A stretch of DNA of 64,000 nucleotides from a bacterium. Its GTDB lineage: Bacteria; Bacillota; Bacilli; Lactobacillales; Streptococcaceae. Numbering within the stretch: position 1 is the stretch's first letter; each line of letters starts with the position of its first letter. The DNA lies in contig CAJNBX010000003.1 of the NCBI GenBank assembly GCA_905221115.1, positions 62,001 through 126,000 on the forward strand, written 5' to 3'. This document shows positions 44,215-53,419 of the stretch, piece by piece. The notes beneath the pieces are model-generated. The model saw nothing but the letters and a program-made list of their open reading frames with translations, searched no databases and was not told the origin of the DNA. A program made the translations under genes and the position numbers.

Positions 44215-44898
44215 CTAGTCATTGCGACCGAAGATACGTAAAATACTTAGGAAGAGATTGATAAAATCAAGATAGATACTAAGAGCCATTGACACAACCC
44301 AACCTGTCGCTACACGGCCTTGTGATTGTTCATAAGCGAGACGAATTCTTTGGTTGTCCCAAGCAATCAACCCTGAGAAAACCAAAACCATGGCTACGCT
44401 AATCATATAATCAAAGAAACCGCTAGCCAAGAAAACATTGACTACCATAGCAATCAGCAAACCGATGAGAGCTGCCATCATAGCCCGACCAAGGCCACTC
44501 AAATCTTTCTTGGTGAACATACCGACTGCCGCCATGACAAAGAAGAGAAGGGCGCTTGATACAAAGGCAGATAAAACTGTACCTGGAGTATAGAAGGCTA
44601 CCACAAAACTGAGGGTAAAGCCGTTTAATACTGAGTAAAGTAAAAATACTGGAAGAGCCGCTGGACTATTCTTTGAAGCCATGCTACTGGCAACGAAAAC
44701 CAAGGCCAACTCCGCAAATGTTGCAATGGTCAACCAGAGACGCCCCTGCATCAAAAAGTAAACCAACTGAGACTGAAAGACCGTCAACATAAGGCCTGAT
44801 ACTAAAGCGGATAATCCGATCCCCAGACCAACAAAGGCATAAACCTTAGCGTAAAATTGATTGAGACCTGCACGGTCGTGAATAATAGTGTGATTCAT
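44215..44898 (-). CDS. Bax inhibitor-1/YccA family membrane protein
   Basis: 227 residues, seven membrane segments, with the BI-1 pattern: RAGLNQFYAKVYAFVGLGIG at the start, and WDNQRIRLAYEQSQG near 184 before the last segments. Bacterial BI-1 proteins are pH-dependent calcium leak channels or FtsH modulators; the role in streptococci is not known. Confidence 0.88.
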   Translation of the reverse strand: MNHTIIHDRAGLNQFYAKVYAFVGLGIGLSALVSGLMLTVFQSQLVYFLMQGRLWLTIATFAELALVFVASSMASKNSPAALPVFLLYSVLNGFTLSFVVAFYTPGTVLSAFVSSALLFFVMAAVGMFTKKDLSGLGRAMMAALIGLLIAMVVNVFLASGFFDYMISVAMVLVFSGLIAWDNQRIRLAYEQSQGRVATGWVVSMALSIYLDFINLFLSILRIFGRND

Positions 44899-44952
44899 CT
44901 TTTCTCCTTTTCTATGAATGGCTTTCCTTGATTATAACAAAGAAAGTTAAAA

Positions 44953-45693
44953 TTAGCTTAAATGGAAAATCAAAATACCAGCTGCAACTGCAACATTCAA
45001 ACTCTCCGCCTGCCCCTTCATACTAATGTGGACCAACTGGTCTGCACTTTCAGCCATGAGGGAACTAATTCCTTGACCCTCATTTCCCATGACTAGTACA
45101 AAATTTTCTATAGGAGGCAGTTCTCTGTAATCAACAGAATCTTTAGATAGAGTTGTTGCTAGCACTGGGATATCTGTCTCTTTGGTTTCTTTAAGAAGCG
45201 CTTGACTAGACATCCGGTAAATAGGCAGATGAAAATGACTGCCTTGCATGGAACGTAAGGTCTTGAGACTGTAGATATCTGCCGACTTTTCTGAAACAAT
45301 CACTCCAGTAAAGCCTGCTGCATCCGCAGTCCGAATGATAGTTCCCACATTACCAGGATCTTGCACATCTTCCAAAAACAAGAACTTGCCCTGATTAAAG
45401 TCAGCTTGCCCTACTTCTTCTTTTTGAACCACCGCAACAATTCCCTGTGGGGTCTGAGAATCTGCCAAATCTAGCAAAATTTCCTCTGACACCCAGACAG
45501 TTTGCGGAAACGAGGCTAACTGATCTCGGTAATTTTCTAGGGCAAAGATTTTCTCAATCGTCACTCCAGCTTGAACAGCTTCTTCAAACAAGTGCCAGCC
45601 TTCAATCAAATAAGCAGACTTGCGGTATTTTTTTTGGTGTAATTTCTTGGCATTTTTTACCACAGAATTGGCTTTTGAGGTTATAATAGTCAT
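44953..45693 (-). CDS. TrmH-family RNA methyltransferase
   Basis: 246 residues from the ATG at 45693. SPOUT methyltransferase: N-terminal RNA-binding part (KLHQKKYRKSAYLIEGWHLFEEAV), then the knot domain with LFLEDVQDPGNVGTIIRTADAAG near 110-132 and VMGNEGQGISSLM near 203-215. Probably 2'-O-methylates rRNA; the exact site is not clear. Divergent from acyP, with 33 bases between. Confidence 0.9.
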   Translation of the reverse strand: MTIITSKANSVVKNAKKLHQKKYRKSAYLIEGWHLFEEAVQAGVTIEKIFALENYRDQLASFPQTVWVSEEILLDLADSQTPQGIVAVVQKEEVGQADFNQGKFLFLEDVQDPGNVGTIIRTADAAGFTGVIVSEKSADIYSLKTLRSMQGSHFHLPIYRMSSQALLKETKETDIPVLATTLSKDSVDYRELPPIENFVLVMGNEGQGISSLMAESADQLVHISMKGQAESLNVAVAAGILIFHLS

Positions 45694-45726
45694 AGAAATA
45701 TTATAACACAATCAAAGGGGTTTGGT

Positions 45727-46005
45727 ATGCAAAAGGTTAGAATGATTGCCCAAGGTAGGGTGCAAGGAGTCGGCTTTCGTTGGGGTGTTTACAGCTTGGC
45801 ACTTGAAATTGGTGGCATCACAGGTCGGGTATGGAATAACGACGATGGCACAGTGGAAATCTTAGCCCAAGCAGACTCATCTGCTATCATGGCGAAATTT
45901 ATCCAAGAAATCCGCAAAGGACCCACACCTTTTTCAAAAGTCAGCTACTTAGATGTCAAACTGAGTAACTTTCCTCCTTACCCTGACTTTAAAATCGCAA
46001 ATTAA
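45727..46005 (+). CDS. acyP: acylphosphatase
   Basis: 92 residues. GRVQGVGFRWGVYSLA with the catalytic Arg near 18-23 and GRVWNNDDGTVEI with the catalytic Asn near 41. Hydrolyses acyl phosphates such as acetyl phosphate and 1,3-bisphosphoglycerate. Ribosome site AAAGGGG; lies just before yidC2 but with a promoter between. Confidence 0.94.
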   Translation: MQKVRMIAQGRVQGVGFRWGVYSLALEIGGITGRVWNNDDGTVEILAQADSSAIMAKFIQEIRKGPTPFSKVSYLDVKLSNFPPYPDFKIAN

Positions 46006-46018
46006 GTCTCTAGAACTA

Positions 46019-46047
46019 TTGTATATTTTGTAAAAAAACAGTAGAAT
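46019..46047 (+). promoter_or_regulatory. promoter of yidC2
   Basis: -35 TTGTAT (46019-46024), 17-base spacer, -10 TAGAAT (46042-46047). Confidence 0.6.
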
Positions 46048-46082
46048 AGAAAGGTATAATTTTTAAAGAAGGAATAAAAACA

Positions 46083-47009
46083 GTGAAATCTATTAAACGT
46101 TTTGCACTCTCGGCTATGGGAGTGGCTATGTTGCTAGTCTTGACTGGCTGTGTTAGCGTCGATAAAGCCACAGGAAAGCCAATAGGATTTATTTGGAATA
46201 CTATCGGAGCGCCTATGGCTGAAGCTATCAAGTACTTCGCTACTGATCAAGGTCTAGGCTTTGGTGTCGCTATCATCATCGTAACCATTATCGTGCGCTT
46301 GATTATCTTGCCACTTGGTATCTACCAATCATGGAAGGCAACGCTTCACTCTGAAAAGATGAACGCCCTCAAGCACGTCCTTGAGCCACACCAAACACGT
46401 CTCAAGGAAGCGACTACTCAAGAAGAAAAACTCGAAGCCCAACAAGCTCTCTTTGCCGCTCAAAAAGAACACGGTATCAGCATGTTTGGTGGTGTAGGAT
46501 GTTTCCCTATCCTCCTTCAAATGCCTTTCTTCTCTGCTATCTACTTTGCTGCCCAACATACTGAAGGTGTTGCTCAAGCAAGCTACCTAGGCATTCCTCT
46601 AGGCTCTCCAAGTATGATTTTAGCTGCCTGCGCTGGTGTTCTTTACTATCTTCAATCACTCCTTTCACTTCACGGAGTAGAAGATGAAACGCAAAGAGAT
46701 CAAATCAAGAAAATGGCTTACGTGAGCCCAGTCATGATTGCCGGCTTCTCCCTCATCTCACCAGCTAGTGTCACACTTTATTGGGTTGTCGGTGGTTTCA
46801 TGATGATTCTCCAACAGTTTATCGTCAACTATATCGTTCGTCCAAAACTTCGCAAAAAAGTCCGTGAAGAACTGGCGAAGAACCCACCAAAAGCAAGTGC
46901 TTTCTCTAAACCAAGTGGACGAAAAGACGTTACCCCTGAACAACCAACTGCTATCACAAGCAAGAAGAAACACAAAAATCGCAACGCTGGAAAACAACGT
47001 TCGAGATAA
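46083..47009 (+). CDS. yidC2: membrane protein insertase YidC (lipoprotein type)
   Basis: 308 residues, GTG start with AAGGA ribosome site. Lipoprotein signal with LVLTGCVS (Cys near 24), then the five-segment OxaA/YidC core: WNTIGAPMAEAIKYFA, the positively charged loop, GCFPILLQMPFFSAIYFAAQ and VYWVVGG-like last segment. The tail is basic (about 40 residues rich in K/R), which binds ribosomes; this longer tail fits the YidC2 type. It inserts membrane proteins with or without SecYEG. Confidence 0.93.
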   Translation: MKSIKRFALSAMGVAMLLVLTGCVSVDKATGKPIGFIWNTIGAPMAEAIKYFATDQGLGFGVAIIIVTIIVRLIILPLGIYQSWKATLHSEKMNALKHVLEPHQTRLKEATTQEEKLEAQQALFAAQKEHGISMFGGVGCFPILLQMPFFSAIYFAAQHTEGVAQASYLGIPLGSPSMILAACAGVLYYLQSLLSLHGVEDETQRDQIKKMAYVSPVMIAGFSLISPASVTLYWVVGGFMMILQQFIVNYIVRPKLRKKVREELAKNPPKASAFSKPSGRKDVTPEQPTAITSKKKHKNRNAGKQRSR

Positions 47010-47053
47010 GAAGAAAAAGGCTTAGCTAGTTTGCTAAGTCTTTTTTGCAAGTC

Positions 47054-47204
47054 ATACTCTTCGAAAATCAAATTCAAACCACGTCAGCTTCGCCTTGCCG
47101 TATATATGTTACTGACTTCGTCAGTTCTATCTACAACCTCAAAGCAGTGCTTTGAGCAACCTGCGGCTAGCTTCCCAGTTTGCTCTTTGATTTTCATTGA
47201 GTAT
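47054..47204. repeat. BOX element with one boxB module
   Basis: 151 bp. boxA end ATACTCTTCGAAAATC, then CCACGTCAGCTTCGCCTTGC, which is the complement of the standard BOXA1R primer region, a boxB-like ACTGACTTCGTCAGTTCTAT (inverted repeat), then boxC ending TTTTCATTGAGTAT. It lies between the convergent genes yidC2 and pflA. Confidence 0.92.
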
Positions 47205-47236
47205 CAAAAGCCCGATGTTTCCATCAGGCTTCTTTT

Positions 47237-48031
47237 TTATCCATGTACACGTTTCATATAGTCTTGGTAACTTTCGGTATCCATGAGTTTTTTAGCGTTC
47301 TTGACGCGATCTGCTGTTGGTGGTTTAACCCCTTCGAGGGAATAAGGAATTCCCAATTCACGCCATTTAAACTCACCCATAGTATGATAGGGCAGAATTT
47401 CAAACTTATCAACATTTTTGAGGGTCTTGACGAACTTACCAAGTTCAATCAAATCATCGTCTCTATCTGTCAAACCTGGAACTAGCACGTGGCGAATCCA
47501 GACAGGTTTTCCAATATCTGATAGATACTGGGCACAAGCCAAGATATTTTTATTGGTTTGGCTAGTGACAATCTTGTGCTGTTCTTCGTTGATTTCCTTG
47601 ATATCCAAGAGGACCAAGTCAGTGACAGCCATGAGTTTGTCAAACTTCTCAAGGTAACGTGGTTTATTACGGAAAGGAAGGGCACAGGTATCCAAGGTAC
47701 AGTGGATTCCTTGTTCCTTAGCCTTGGTGAAGAGGGCAATCAGGAAATCAATCTGCAAGAGGGCTTCTCCTCCACTGACTGTAATCCCACCCTTATTTCC
47801 CCAGAAACCGCGGTAGCGCAAGGCCTCTGTCAAAACATCATCTACCGTCCGTTCACGTGATTTATTGGACTCCATAGCCCAAGTGTCTGGGTTGTGGCAA
47901 TACTGGCAACGCATGTGACAGCCCTGCAAAAAGACAATAAAGCGAATACCAGGCCCATCTACTGACCCAAAGCTTTCTGTCGAATGCACCATTCCTGTCA
48001 CTTGTCCATAATCAATTGTTTCTTCAGACAT
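47237..48031 (-). CDS. pflA: pyruvate formate-lyase activating enzyme
   Basis: 264 residues. Radical SAM: C38-x3-C42-x2-C45 in LQGCHMRCQYCHNPD, GGEALLQ-type motif (GGITVSGGEALLQ near 80-92). It puts the glycyl radical on pyruvate formate-lyase, needed for mixed-acid fermentation under low oxygen. No pfl gene nearby. Monocistronic. Confidence 0.95.
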   Translation of the reverse strand: MSEETIDYGQVTGMVHSTESFGSVDGPGIRFIVFLQGCHMRCQYCHNPDTWAMESNKSRERTVDDVLTEALRYRGFWGNKGGITVSGGEALLQIDFLIALFTKAKEQGIHCTLDTCALPFRNKPRYLEKFDKLMAVTDLVLLDIKEINEEQHKIVTSQTNKNILACAQYLSDIGKPVWIRHVLVPGLTDRDDDLIELGKFVKTLKNVDKFEILPYHTMGEFKWRELGIPYSLEGVKPPTADRVKNAKKLMDTESYQDYMKRVHG

Positions 48032-48156
48032 ATCGTTACCTTCCTTGAAAACGTTTTATAGTTTTATTATATCACGACTTGAAGGAAAAACAAGATTTTT
48101 GTCTATTTTTTAGAAAGCAATCTGTTTTTCAATTTCATTTTCAATGAATTATCATT

Positions 48157-49407
48157 TTATTCTTCAAAATCAAAGCCATACAAGGTTACAAAGTAGTCCT
48201 CAGGGCGCTCTGCACGGCGGATTTGGCGGGCTTTACCTTCTTCGGTATAGAGGATTTCCGCAGAACGAAGTTTGGCGTTGTACTGGTAGCCCATTGAAAA
48301 ACCGTGAGCACCTGTATCATGAATTACCAGCAAATCACCGATTTCTGTATGAGGCAGTTCGCGATTCACTGCAAATTTATCATTGTTTTCACAGAGTGAA
48401 CCAACCACATCTACCACTTCAGCTGGTCCATCTGGATGTGTCATGTTAGTAATATGATGGTAGGCTCCGTACATAGCTGGACGCATGAGGTTGACTGCTG
48501 ATGCATCCACACCTAGATAGGTACGGTAGGTTTCCTTCTTATGAGTGACTCTTGTGACCAAAGCACCGTGAGGGGCTAGCATAAAACGACCCAATTCGGT
48601 GAAAATCTTAACCTGACCAAGACCTGCTGGCGTAAGGACCTCTTCATACACCTTACGAACTCCCTCACCAATCAAGGCGATATCGTTCGGCTCCTGGTCT
48701 GGACGATAGTTGACACCAATACCGCCAGAAAGATTGATAAAGTCTAGCGAAATGCCCAACTTTTCCTTGATTTCAACAGCCAATTCAAAAAGCTGACGAG
48801 CCAACTCTGGATAATAGAGATGGGTCACGGTATTGGACGCTAGGAAGGAGTGAATCCCAAAAGTCTTGGCTCCTTTTTCCTTCAAGATGGCAAAAGCTTC
48901 AAAGAGCTGGTCCTTAGTCATGCCAAACTTAGCCTCGCCAGGATTATCCATAATATCTGTCCCCAGTTCAAAAACGCCTCCGGGATTGTAACGACAAGAA
49001 ATAATTTCTGGAATGCCTGCTGCACGCTCCAGATGTTCAATATCTTCAAAGGCATCCAAGTTAATGGTCGCACCCAATTCACGCGCATAGGCATATTCCT
49101 TATCTGGCGTATTGTTTGAAGAGAACATGATCTCAGAACCTGGAAAATCCAGTTTATGGCTCATCAAAAGCTCCACATAACTAGAGCAATCCACACCACA
49201 ACCTTCCTCTTGGAGAATTTTCAAAATAGCTGGGGTTGGAGTAGCCTTAACTGCAAAATATTCCTTAAAGCCCTTGTTCCACGAAAAGGCTTGGTTGACG
49301 GCTCTTGCCTTCTCACGAATTCCCTTCTCATCATACAAGTGAAAGGGAGTTGGGAACTCGGCAACAATCGCTTCTAAGTCTTCTTTATTGATAAATGGTG
49401 TTTTCAT
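48157..49407 (-). CDS. lysA: diaminopimelate decarboxylase
   Basis: 416 residues. Fold-III PLP enzyme: EYFAVKATPTP near 49-59 has the PLP lysine, and SLCENNDKF contains the active-site cysteine. LNLSGGIGVNY-like glycine loop (INLSGGIGVNY). Makes lysine from meso-diaminopimelate. No other lysine gene is near. Carboxynorspermidine decarboxylase is a related family, but length and the CENND motif favour LysA. Confidence 0.88.
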   Translation of the reverse strand: MKTPFINKEDLEAIVAEFPTPFHLYDEKGIREKARAVNQAFSWNKGFKEYFAVKATPTPAILKILQEEGCGVDCSSYVELLMSHKLDFPGSEIMFSSNNTPDKEYAYARELGATINLDAFEDIEHLERAAGIPEIISCRYNPGGVFELGTDIMDNPGEAKFGMTKDQLFEAFAILKEKGAKTFGIHSFLASNTVTHLYYPELARQLFELAVEIKEKLGISLDFINLSGGIGVNYRPDQEPNDIALIGEGVRKVYEEVLTPAGLGQVKIFTELGRFMLAPHGALVTRVTHKKETYRTYLGVDASAVNLMRPAMYGAYHHITNMTHPDGPAEVVDVVGSLCENNDKFAVNRELPHTEIGDLLVIHDTGAHGFSMGYQYNAKLRSAEILYTEEGKARQIRRAERPEDYFVTLYGFDFEE

Positions 49408-49473
49408 AAGTTTCCTTCTATTCTATTTGCAAAGAAAGGCTGGGACAATCGTTCCAACCTTTAGTTCTATCTC

Positions 49474-50301
49474 TTATTTATCTTCGTCAAAGATATTACC
49501 AACCTCAACATCAATGGCTTGATTCTTGACATCAATATTGGTTACCTTCAAAAGTGACTTGTAGTCAAATTGCTTTTCACGTTCTTCTTGGGCATTGTCC
49601 GCAAAGACCGCTACACCAGCCAATTCTGAATCAAACTCACGCAAGAGGCTAATCATCCCGTTGACCGTTCCGCCACCTTTCAAGAAGTCATCTACAATCA
49701 AGACACGGCTACCTGCCTTGAGACTACGTTTTGAAAGGAACATTTTCTCAATGCGGTCACCACTTGAACCTGATACATAGTTGACGCTGACAGTTGAACC
49801 TTCGGTAATTTTCAGGTCACGGCGCACAATAACAAAAGGAACATTGAGGACATTGGCAACTGCATTTGCAAGTGGAACACCCTTAGTCGCTACTGTCATA
49901 ACCGCATCAATTTTTTGGTCCATAAAGCTCTTGGCAATAATGCGACCAATATTTTTCAAGATAGCTGGTGTGCTAAGCAAATCAGACAGATATATATAAC
50001 CACCTGGCAAGATACGATCGCTTTCTGACAACTTGGCACGCAAGTCTTCAACCATTTCCTTAGCATCATGGTTTGAGATTGATGGTGTAAAGATGACACC
50101 TCCGCCAGCCCCAGTCACAGTCTGGATGTGACCAATTTCGATTTCCTCAAAGGCTCGTTTGATAATCACGATATCTTCTGATATGGATGATTTAGCAGAT
50201 TCATACTTTTCAGCAAAAGTATTGAGACTAGTTAGTTTATAAGGATTATTAATCAAATAGTTGGAAATGACAACCATCCGATCACTTCTTCTTAATTTCA
50301 T
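49474..50301 (-). CDS. purR: purine operon regulator PurR
   Basis: 275 residues. N-terminal winged helix (RSDRMVVISNYLINNPYKL; ESAKSSISEDIVIIK) and a C-terminal PRPP-binding phosphoribosyltransferase-like domain with VLIVDDFLKGGGT near 202-214. In Lactococcus and streptococci PurR binds PurBoxes and is released or activated by PRPP. A PurBox-like site lies over its own -35. The 5' untranslated region is almost entirely a BOX element. Confidence 0.94.
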   Translation of the reverse strand: MKLRRSDRMVVISNYLINNPYKLTSLNTFAEKYESAKSSISEDIVIIKRAFEEIEIGHIQTVTGAGGGVIFTPSISNHDAKEMVEDLRAKLSESDRILPGGYIYLSDLLSTPAILKNIGRIIAKSFMDQKIDAVMTVATKGVPLANAVANVLNVPFVIVRRDLKITEGSTVSVNYVSGSSGDRIEKMFLSKRSLKAGSRVLIVDDFLKGGGTVNGMISLLREFDSELAGVAVFADNAQEEREKQFDYKSLLKVTNIDVKNQAIDVEVGNIFDEDK

Positions 50302-50321
50302 TTCTATTTCCTATTCCATTT

Positions 50322-50481
50322 TTATTCAAAAAATCAAAAAGCAAACTAGAAAGCTGGTCGCTGACGATTCAAAACACTGTTTTGAGGTTGTCGATAGAAC
50401 TAACAAAGTCTGTAATATACCTACATATATACATACGACAAGGCGATGTTACCCTAGTTTGAAGAGATTTTCGAAGAGTAT
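50322..50481. repeat. BOX element with boxB, in the purR leader
   Basis: 160 bp, degenerate left end (AAAAAATCAAAAAGCAAACT) but clear AAACACTGTTTTGAGGTTG, GATAGAACTAACAAAGTC and the right boxA end TTTGAAGAGATTTTCGAAGA. It starts about 13 bases after the predicted purR transcript start and ends 20 bases before the ATG. Confidence 0.82.
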
Positions 50482-50500
50482 TCATTTTTGTCTTTTACTT

Positions 50501-50533
50501 ATTATACCATATTCACATAAAAAAACGAACATT
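50501..50533 (-). promoter_or_regulatory. purR promoter with PurBox-like site
   Basis: Minus strand -10 TATAAT (50501-50506) preceded by TGG (extended -10). On the plus strand AAAAACGAACATT (50521-50533) matches the lactic-acid-bacterial PurBox AWWWCCGAACWWT in all but one base and covers the -35 region. Confidence 0.6.
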
Positions 50534-50567
50534 CTTATCCTAAAAAATGCTCATTTTTCTTAAATTG

Positions 50568-51509
50568 TTAATCTAAATCTGGTTTATAGAAGGAACGATT
50601 GTCCATAGCGAAGATTTTATTGGTCATCTCTCCTTTATCCACCAAAGCCAGAGCTGTTGACATCATCATCATGCTAGCATCCAGATTATCAATCATATGG
50701 ATAATCTCTGCCTCCATGATACGTGGACGAACTGGACTTCCATACTCTAGTAAACCGTGGTGGCTGAGAATAACGTGGCGAAGCAGAACGACTTCTTCCT
50801 TGGTATCATCGATGCCGAGTTCCATCACTGTCTTGGTAATTTCACTATCAATAAGAGCGATATGTCCAAGAAGATTGCCTCTGACTGTATACTCAGTCTG
50901 GTCTGGCCCCGTCAACTCGATAACTTTAGCCAAGTCATGCAACATAATTCCAGCATAGAGCAAGCTCTTATTGAGCTGAGGATAGATTTCACTAATAGCA
51001 TCTGCCAAGCGCACCATGGTCGCCGTATGATAGGCCAAACCCGTTTCAAAGGCATGGTGGTTGGTCTTAGCAGCTGGATAAGAATAGAATTCCTTATCGT
51101 ACTTAGTGTAGAGATTTCGGACAATTCGTTGCCAAACAGGATTCTCGATTTTGAAAACCATCTGAATCATATACTCTCGAATTTCCTTGACATCAACTGG
51201 CGACTTGACCTTAAAATCAGCTGGGTCATTGGGTTCACCAGGTTGAGGCAAGCGCAAGGTAATTTGATTGACCTGAGGGGTGTTATTATAAACTTCTCGG
51301 CGCCCTTTCATGTGGACAACCTTACCTGCAGTAAAGGCCTCAACGTTATGTGGTTGGGCATCCCAGAGTTTCCCTTCAATCTCGCCACTATCATCTTGGA
51401 AGGTAAAAGCTAGGTAATTTTTCCCAGCTCGTGTCTGTCTCAAATCAGCTGATTTGATTAGGTAAAAGCCTTCAAACAGCTCATCTTTTTTCATGTGACT
51501 AATCTTCAT
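50568..51509 (-). CDS. cbf1: 3'-5' exoribonuclease YhaM (Cbf1)
   Basis: 313 residues from the ATG at 51509, with GAGGAAG upstream; a longer upstream reading lies within rmuC. N-terminal OB fold (residues 15-100) and an HD domain with HHAFETGLAYHT near 163 and MLHDLAKVIE near 204. Degrades RNA from the 3' end; also called Cbf1 from CMP-binding. It overlaps the rmuC stop by 11 bases. Confidence 0.93.
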   Translation of the reverse strand: MKISHMKKDELFEGFYLIKSADLRQTRAGKNYLAFTFQDDSGEIEGKLWDAQPHNVEAFTAGKVVHMKGRREVYNNTPQVNQITLRLPQPGEPNDPADFKVKSPVDVKEIREYMIQMVFKIENPVWQRIVRNLYTKYDKEFYSYPAAKTNHHAFETGLAYHTATMVRLADAISEIYPQLNKSLLYAGIMLHDLAKVIELTGPDQTEYTVRGNLLGHIALIDSEITKTVMELGIDDTKEEVVLLRHVILSHHGLLEYGSPVRPRIMEAEIIHMIDNLDASMMMMSTALALVDKGEMTNKIFAMDNRSFYKPDLD

Positions 51510-52755
51510 ATTCTTCCTCATCTTCCTGGAAATGGAGTAGATCAAGCGCAGGCTCACCTTCTGATAACTCAATGTGACGGAGCGTTCGCTCAATAGCTGT
51601 AGTGCGACGGTTTAATAATTCATCAATATTGCCAGAGGCATGTTGGAGATGTTTTTGTGCCTTGACCAGAATGCCACCAAACTTGCCAAACTCGGTCTTA
51701 ACACTGGCAAGTGTCTTGCTGATATGGTCGGCACTCTTTTGGATATTGAGGGTCTTGAAGCCAACTGATAGGGAATTGAGCAGAGCTGACAGGGTACTTG
51801 GACCTGCGACAATAATTTGCTCCTCCCGTCTCAAATCATCAAAGAAGACCGGATTGCGGACAATTTCCGAGTAGAGACCTTCCGTCGGAACAAACAAAAC
51901 TCCAAAATTGGTCGTCCGAGGTGGTGCTATGTACTTGTTCTTGATATCCTTGGCAAAGCGCTTGACGCTGGCTAGGAGTGACTTACGACAGCGTTCGATT
52001 TCGTCCTTATCGCCTGCTTCATAGGCTTCTTCTAGGCGGTAATAATCTGCCAGTGGAAACTTGGAGTCAATCGGTAGATAGACATATTCCTGATCGCCTT
52101 GCCCAGGTAACTTGATGGCGTATTCGACTCGCTCACTAGAATTTTCAACCGTTGCAAATTCTCGTTCATACTGGGCAGGGGTCATGATGTCTTCAATGAT
52201 CTGCCCCAGTTGCAATTCGCCCAGAATCCCTCGCGTCTTGGTTCCAGAGAGAACTTTATTGAGGGCTCCGACATCACGCGCAACTGTCTGCATTTCTCCC
52301 AGACCACGATTGACCGACTCCAATTGCTTGGAAACTGTCTCGAAGGAAGCTTGCAAGCGAGTCTGCAAGGTCTTTTCTAACTTTTCCTCGACCGTTTGGC
52401 GCATTTGTTCCAAACGTTGCTCGTTTGATTCCTGCAAGGCTTGCAGGCGTTGGTCGGTCTTGTCTCTGGTTTGGAGGAGACTATCTGTCATTTCTTGACG
52501 GACCTGAGTCAGACCTTGGTGCAATTCCATTCGCACTTCTTGCAAACGGTCGCTGACAGCCACTTCCAAATCTTTTTGATCTAACTGGCTGGCTTGTCTT
52601 GCTTGTTCAAAGCGGTAATCCAACTGGTCTGACAAGTGATCTGCCTGATCCTCCAAGCTCTTGGTCAGATGTTTTTCCTGTTTATCCTGCCTCTGCCAAA
52701 TCAGAAAGAGTCCAGATAGGTTGGCAATTAATAATAAAACTAATAAACTTTCCAT
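51499..52755 (-). CDS. rmuC: DNA recombination protein RmuC
   Basis: 418 residues from the ATG at 52755. One N-terminal membrane segment (ESLLVLLLIANLSGLFLIW), a long coiled coil (about 25-170, rich in Q, E, L, R) and the RmuC nuclease-like domain with GELQLGQIIED, YVYLPIDSKFPLADYYRLEEA and VLFVPTEGLYSEIV. Limits inversions at short repeats in E. coli. Next to thiN with one base between. Confidence 0.93.
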   Translation of the reverse strand: MESLLVLLLIANLSGLFLIWQRQDKQEKHLTKSLEDQADHLSDQLDYRFEQARQASQLDQKDLEVAVSDRLQEVRMELHQGLTQVRQEMTDSLLQTRDKTDQRLQALQESNEQRLEQMRQTVEEKLEKTLQTRLQASFETVSKQLESVNRGLGEMQTVARDVGALNKVLSGTKTRGILGELQLGQIIEDIMTPAQYEREFATVENSSERVEYAIKLPGQGDQEYVYLPIDSKFPLADYYRLEEAYEAGDKDEIERCRKSLLASVKRFAKDIKNKYIAPPRTTNFGVLFVPTEGLYSEIVRNPVFFDDLRREEQIIVAGPSTLSALLNSLSVGFKTLNIQKSADHISKTLASVKTEFGKFGGILVKAQKHLQHASGNIDELLNRRTTAIERTLRHIELSEGEPALDLLHFQEDEEEYED

Positions 52756-52756
52756 C

Positions 52757-53419
52757 CTACCTCCTGTCCTTGCTATGCAAGACAACCACATAGCCATCTG
52801 GGCAAGTCACCAAAACTTCCCTATCTATATATTCGTTAGAAGCGTACACTTTTTTAAAGAAAAAATTTTCCTCTGTCAACTCATACTTGGCACCAAGAAT
52901 TGTCAGCTGGCTATCCCGAACTGGCATAAAGGCTAGATAGTCGTAGTCTGAACGCGGTTCAAGCTGACTGATTCCTTCTGGACAATAGGCAATCAAGTTT
53001 TGCCCATCCTCAATCGCTATCTGGCGCATATAAGGTGCTAACTTGGGATTGCTAGGCAGAAAGACATTGGCCAACATATGGTCAATACGGCCACCCAAAG
53101 CACCGAAAATAGTAACCTGAGCCTGAGGATTTTGCTCGAAGATGGTTAAGAGAGCCAATTCCAAATCAGTATCATCTTTTTCTGGTCGCGCTTGAACAAA
53201 ATGCTGGGCACGTTTTTGAATCACCTGTCGCTCTTCTGCAGTAACAGAATCAAAATCCCCAACTGCTAGAGCAAGAGGCAGCTTTTCTTCCAAGACCCAG
53301 AGCGAGCCTCGATCCACACCGACAAAGCAATCAAAGTCTGTCCGATAATGACCGCGGTCTCCGCCTGCAAAAACGGCAACCCTAGCCCAGTTGTTTTCTG
53401 AGAGTTTGTACTCGCTCAT
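52757..53419 (-). CDS. thiN: thiamine pyrophosphokinase
   Basis: 220 residues from the ATG at 53419, which has GGGAG six bases upstream; an in-frame ATG two codons earlier overlaps that site. GGDRGHYRTDFDCFVGVDRGSL-type start, LAVGDFDSV near 50 and EKDDTDLELALL with the catalytic Asp cluster near 75-86. Makes thiamine diphosphate from thiamine. It begins 38 bases inside the end of rpe. Confidence 0.92.
   Translation of the reverse strand: MSEYKLSENNWARVAVFAGGDRGHYRTDFDCFVGVDRGSLWVLEEKLPLALAVGDFDSVTAEERQVIQKRAQHFVQARPEKDDTDLELALLTIFEQNPQAQVTIFGALGGRIDHMLANVFLPSNPKLAPYMRQIAIEDGQNLIAYCPEGISQLEPRSDYDYLAFMPVRDSQLTILGAKYELTEENFFFKKVYASNEYIDREVLVTCPDGYVVVLHSKDRR

Noticed and set aside
47031..47261. 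76-residue reading frame on the plus strand
   Set aside because: It lies across a BOX element and a terminator region and has no ribosome site; not a gene.
50757..51413. 218-residue reading frame antisense to cbf1
   Set aside because: Overlaps fully a well-supported exoribonuclease gene with intact HD motifs; no family features.
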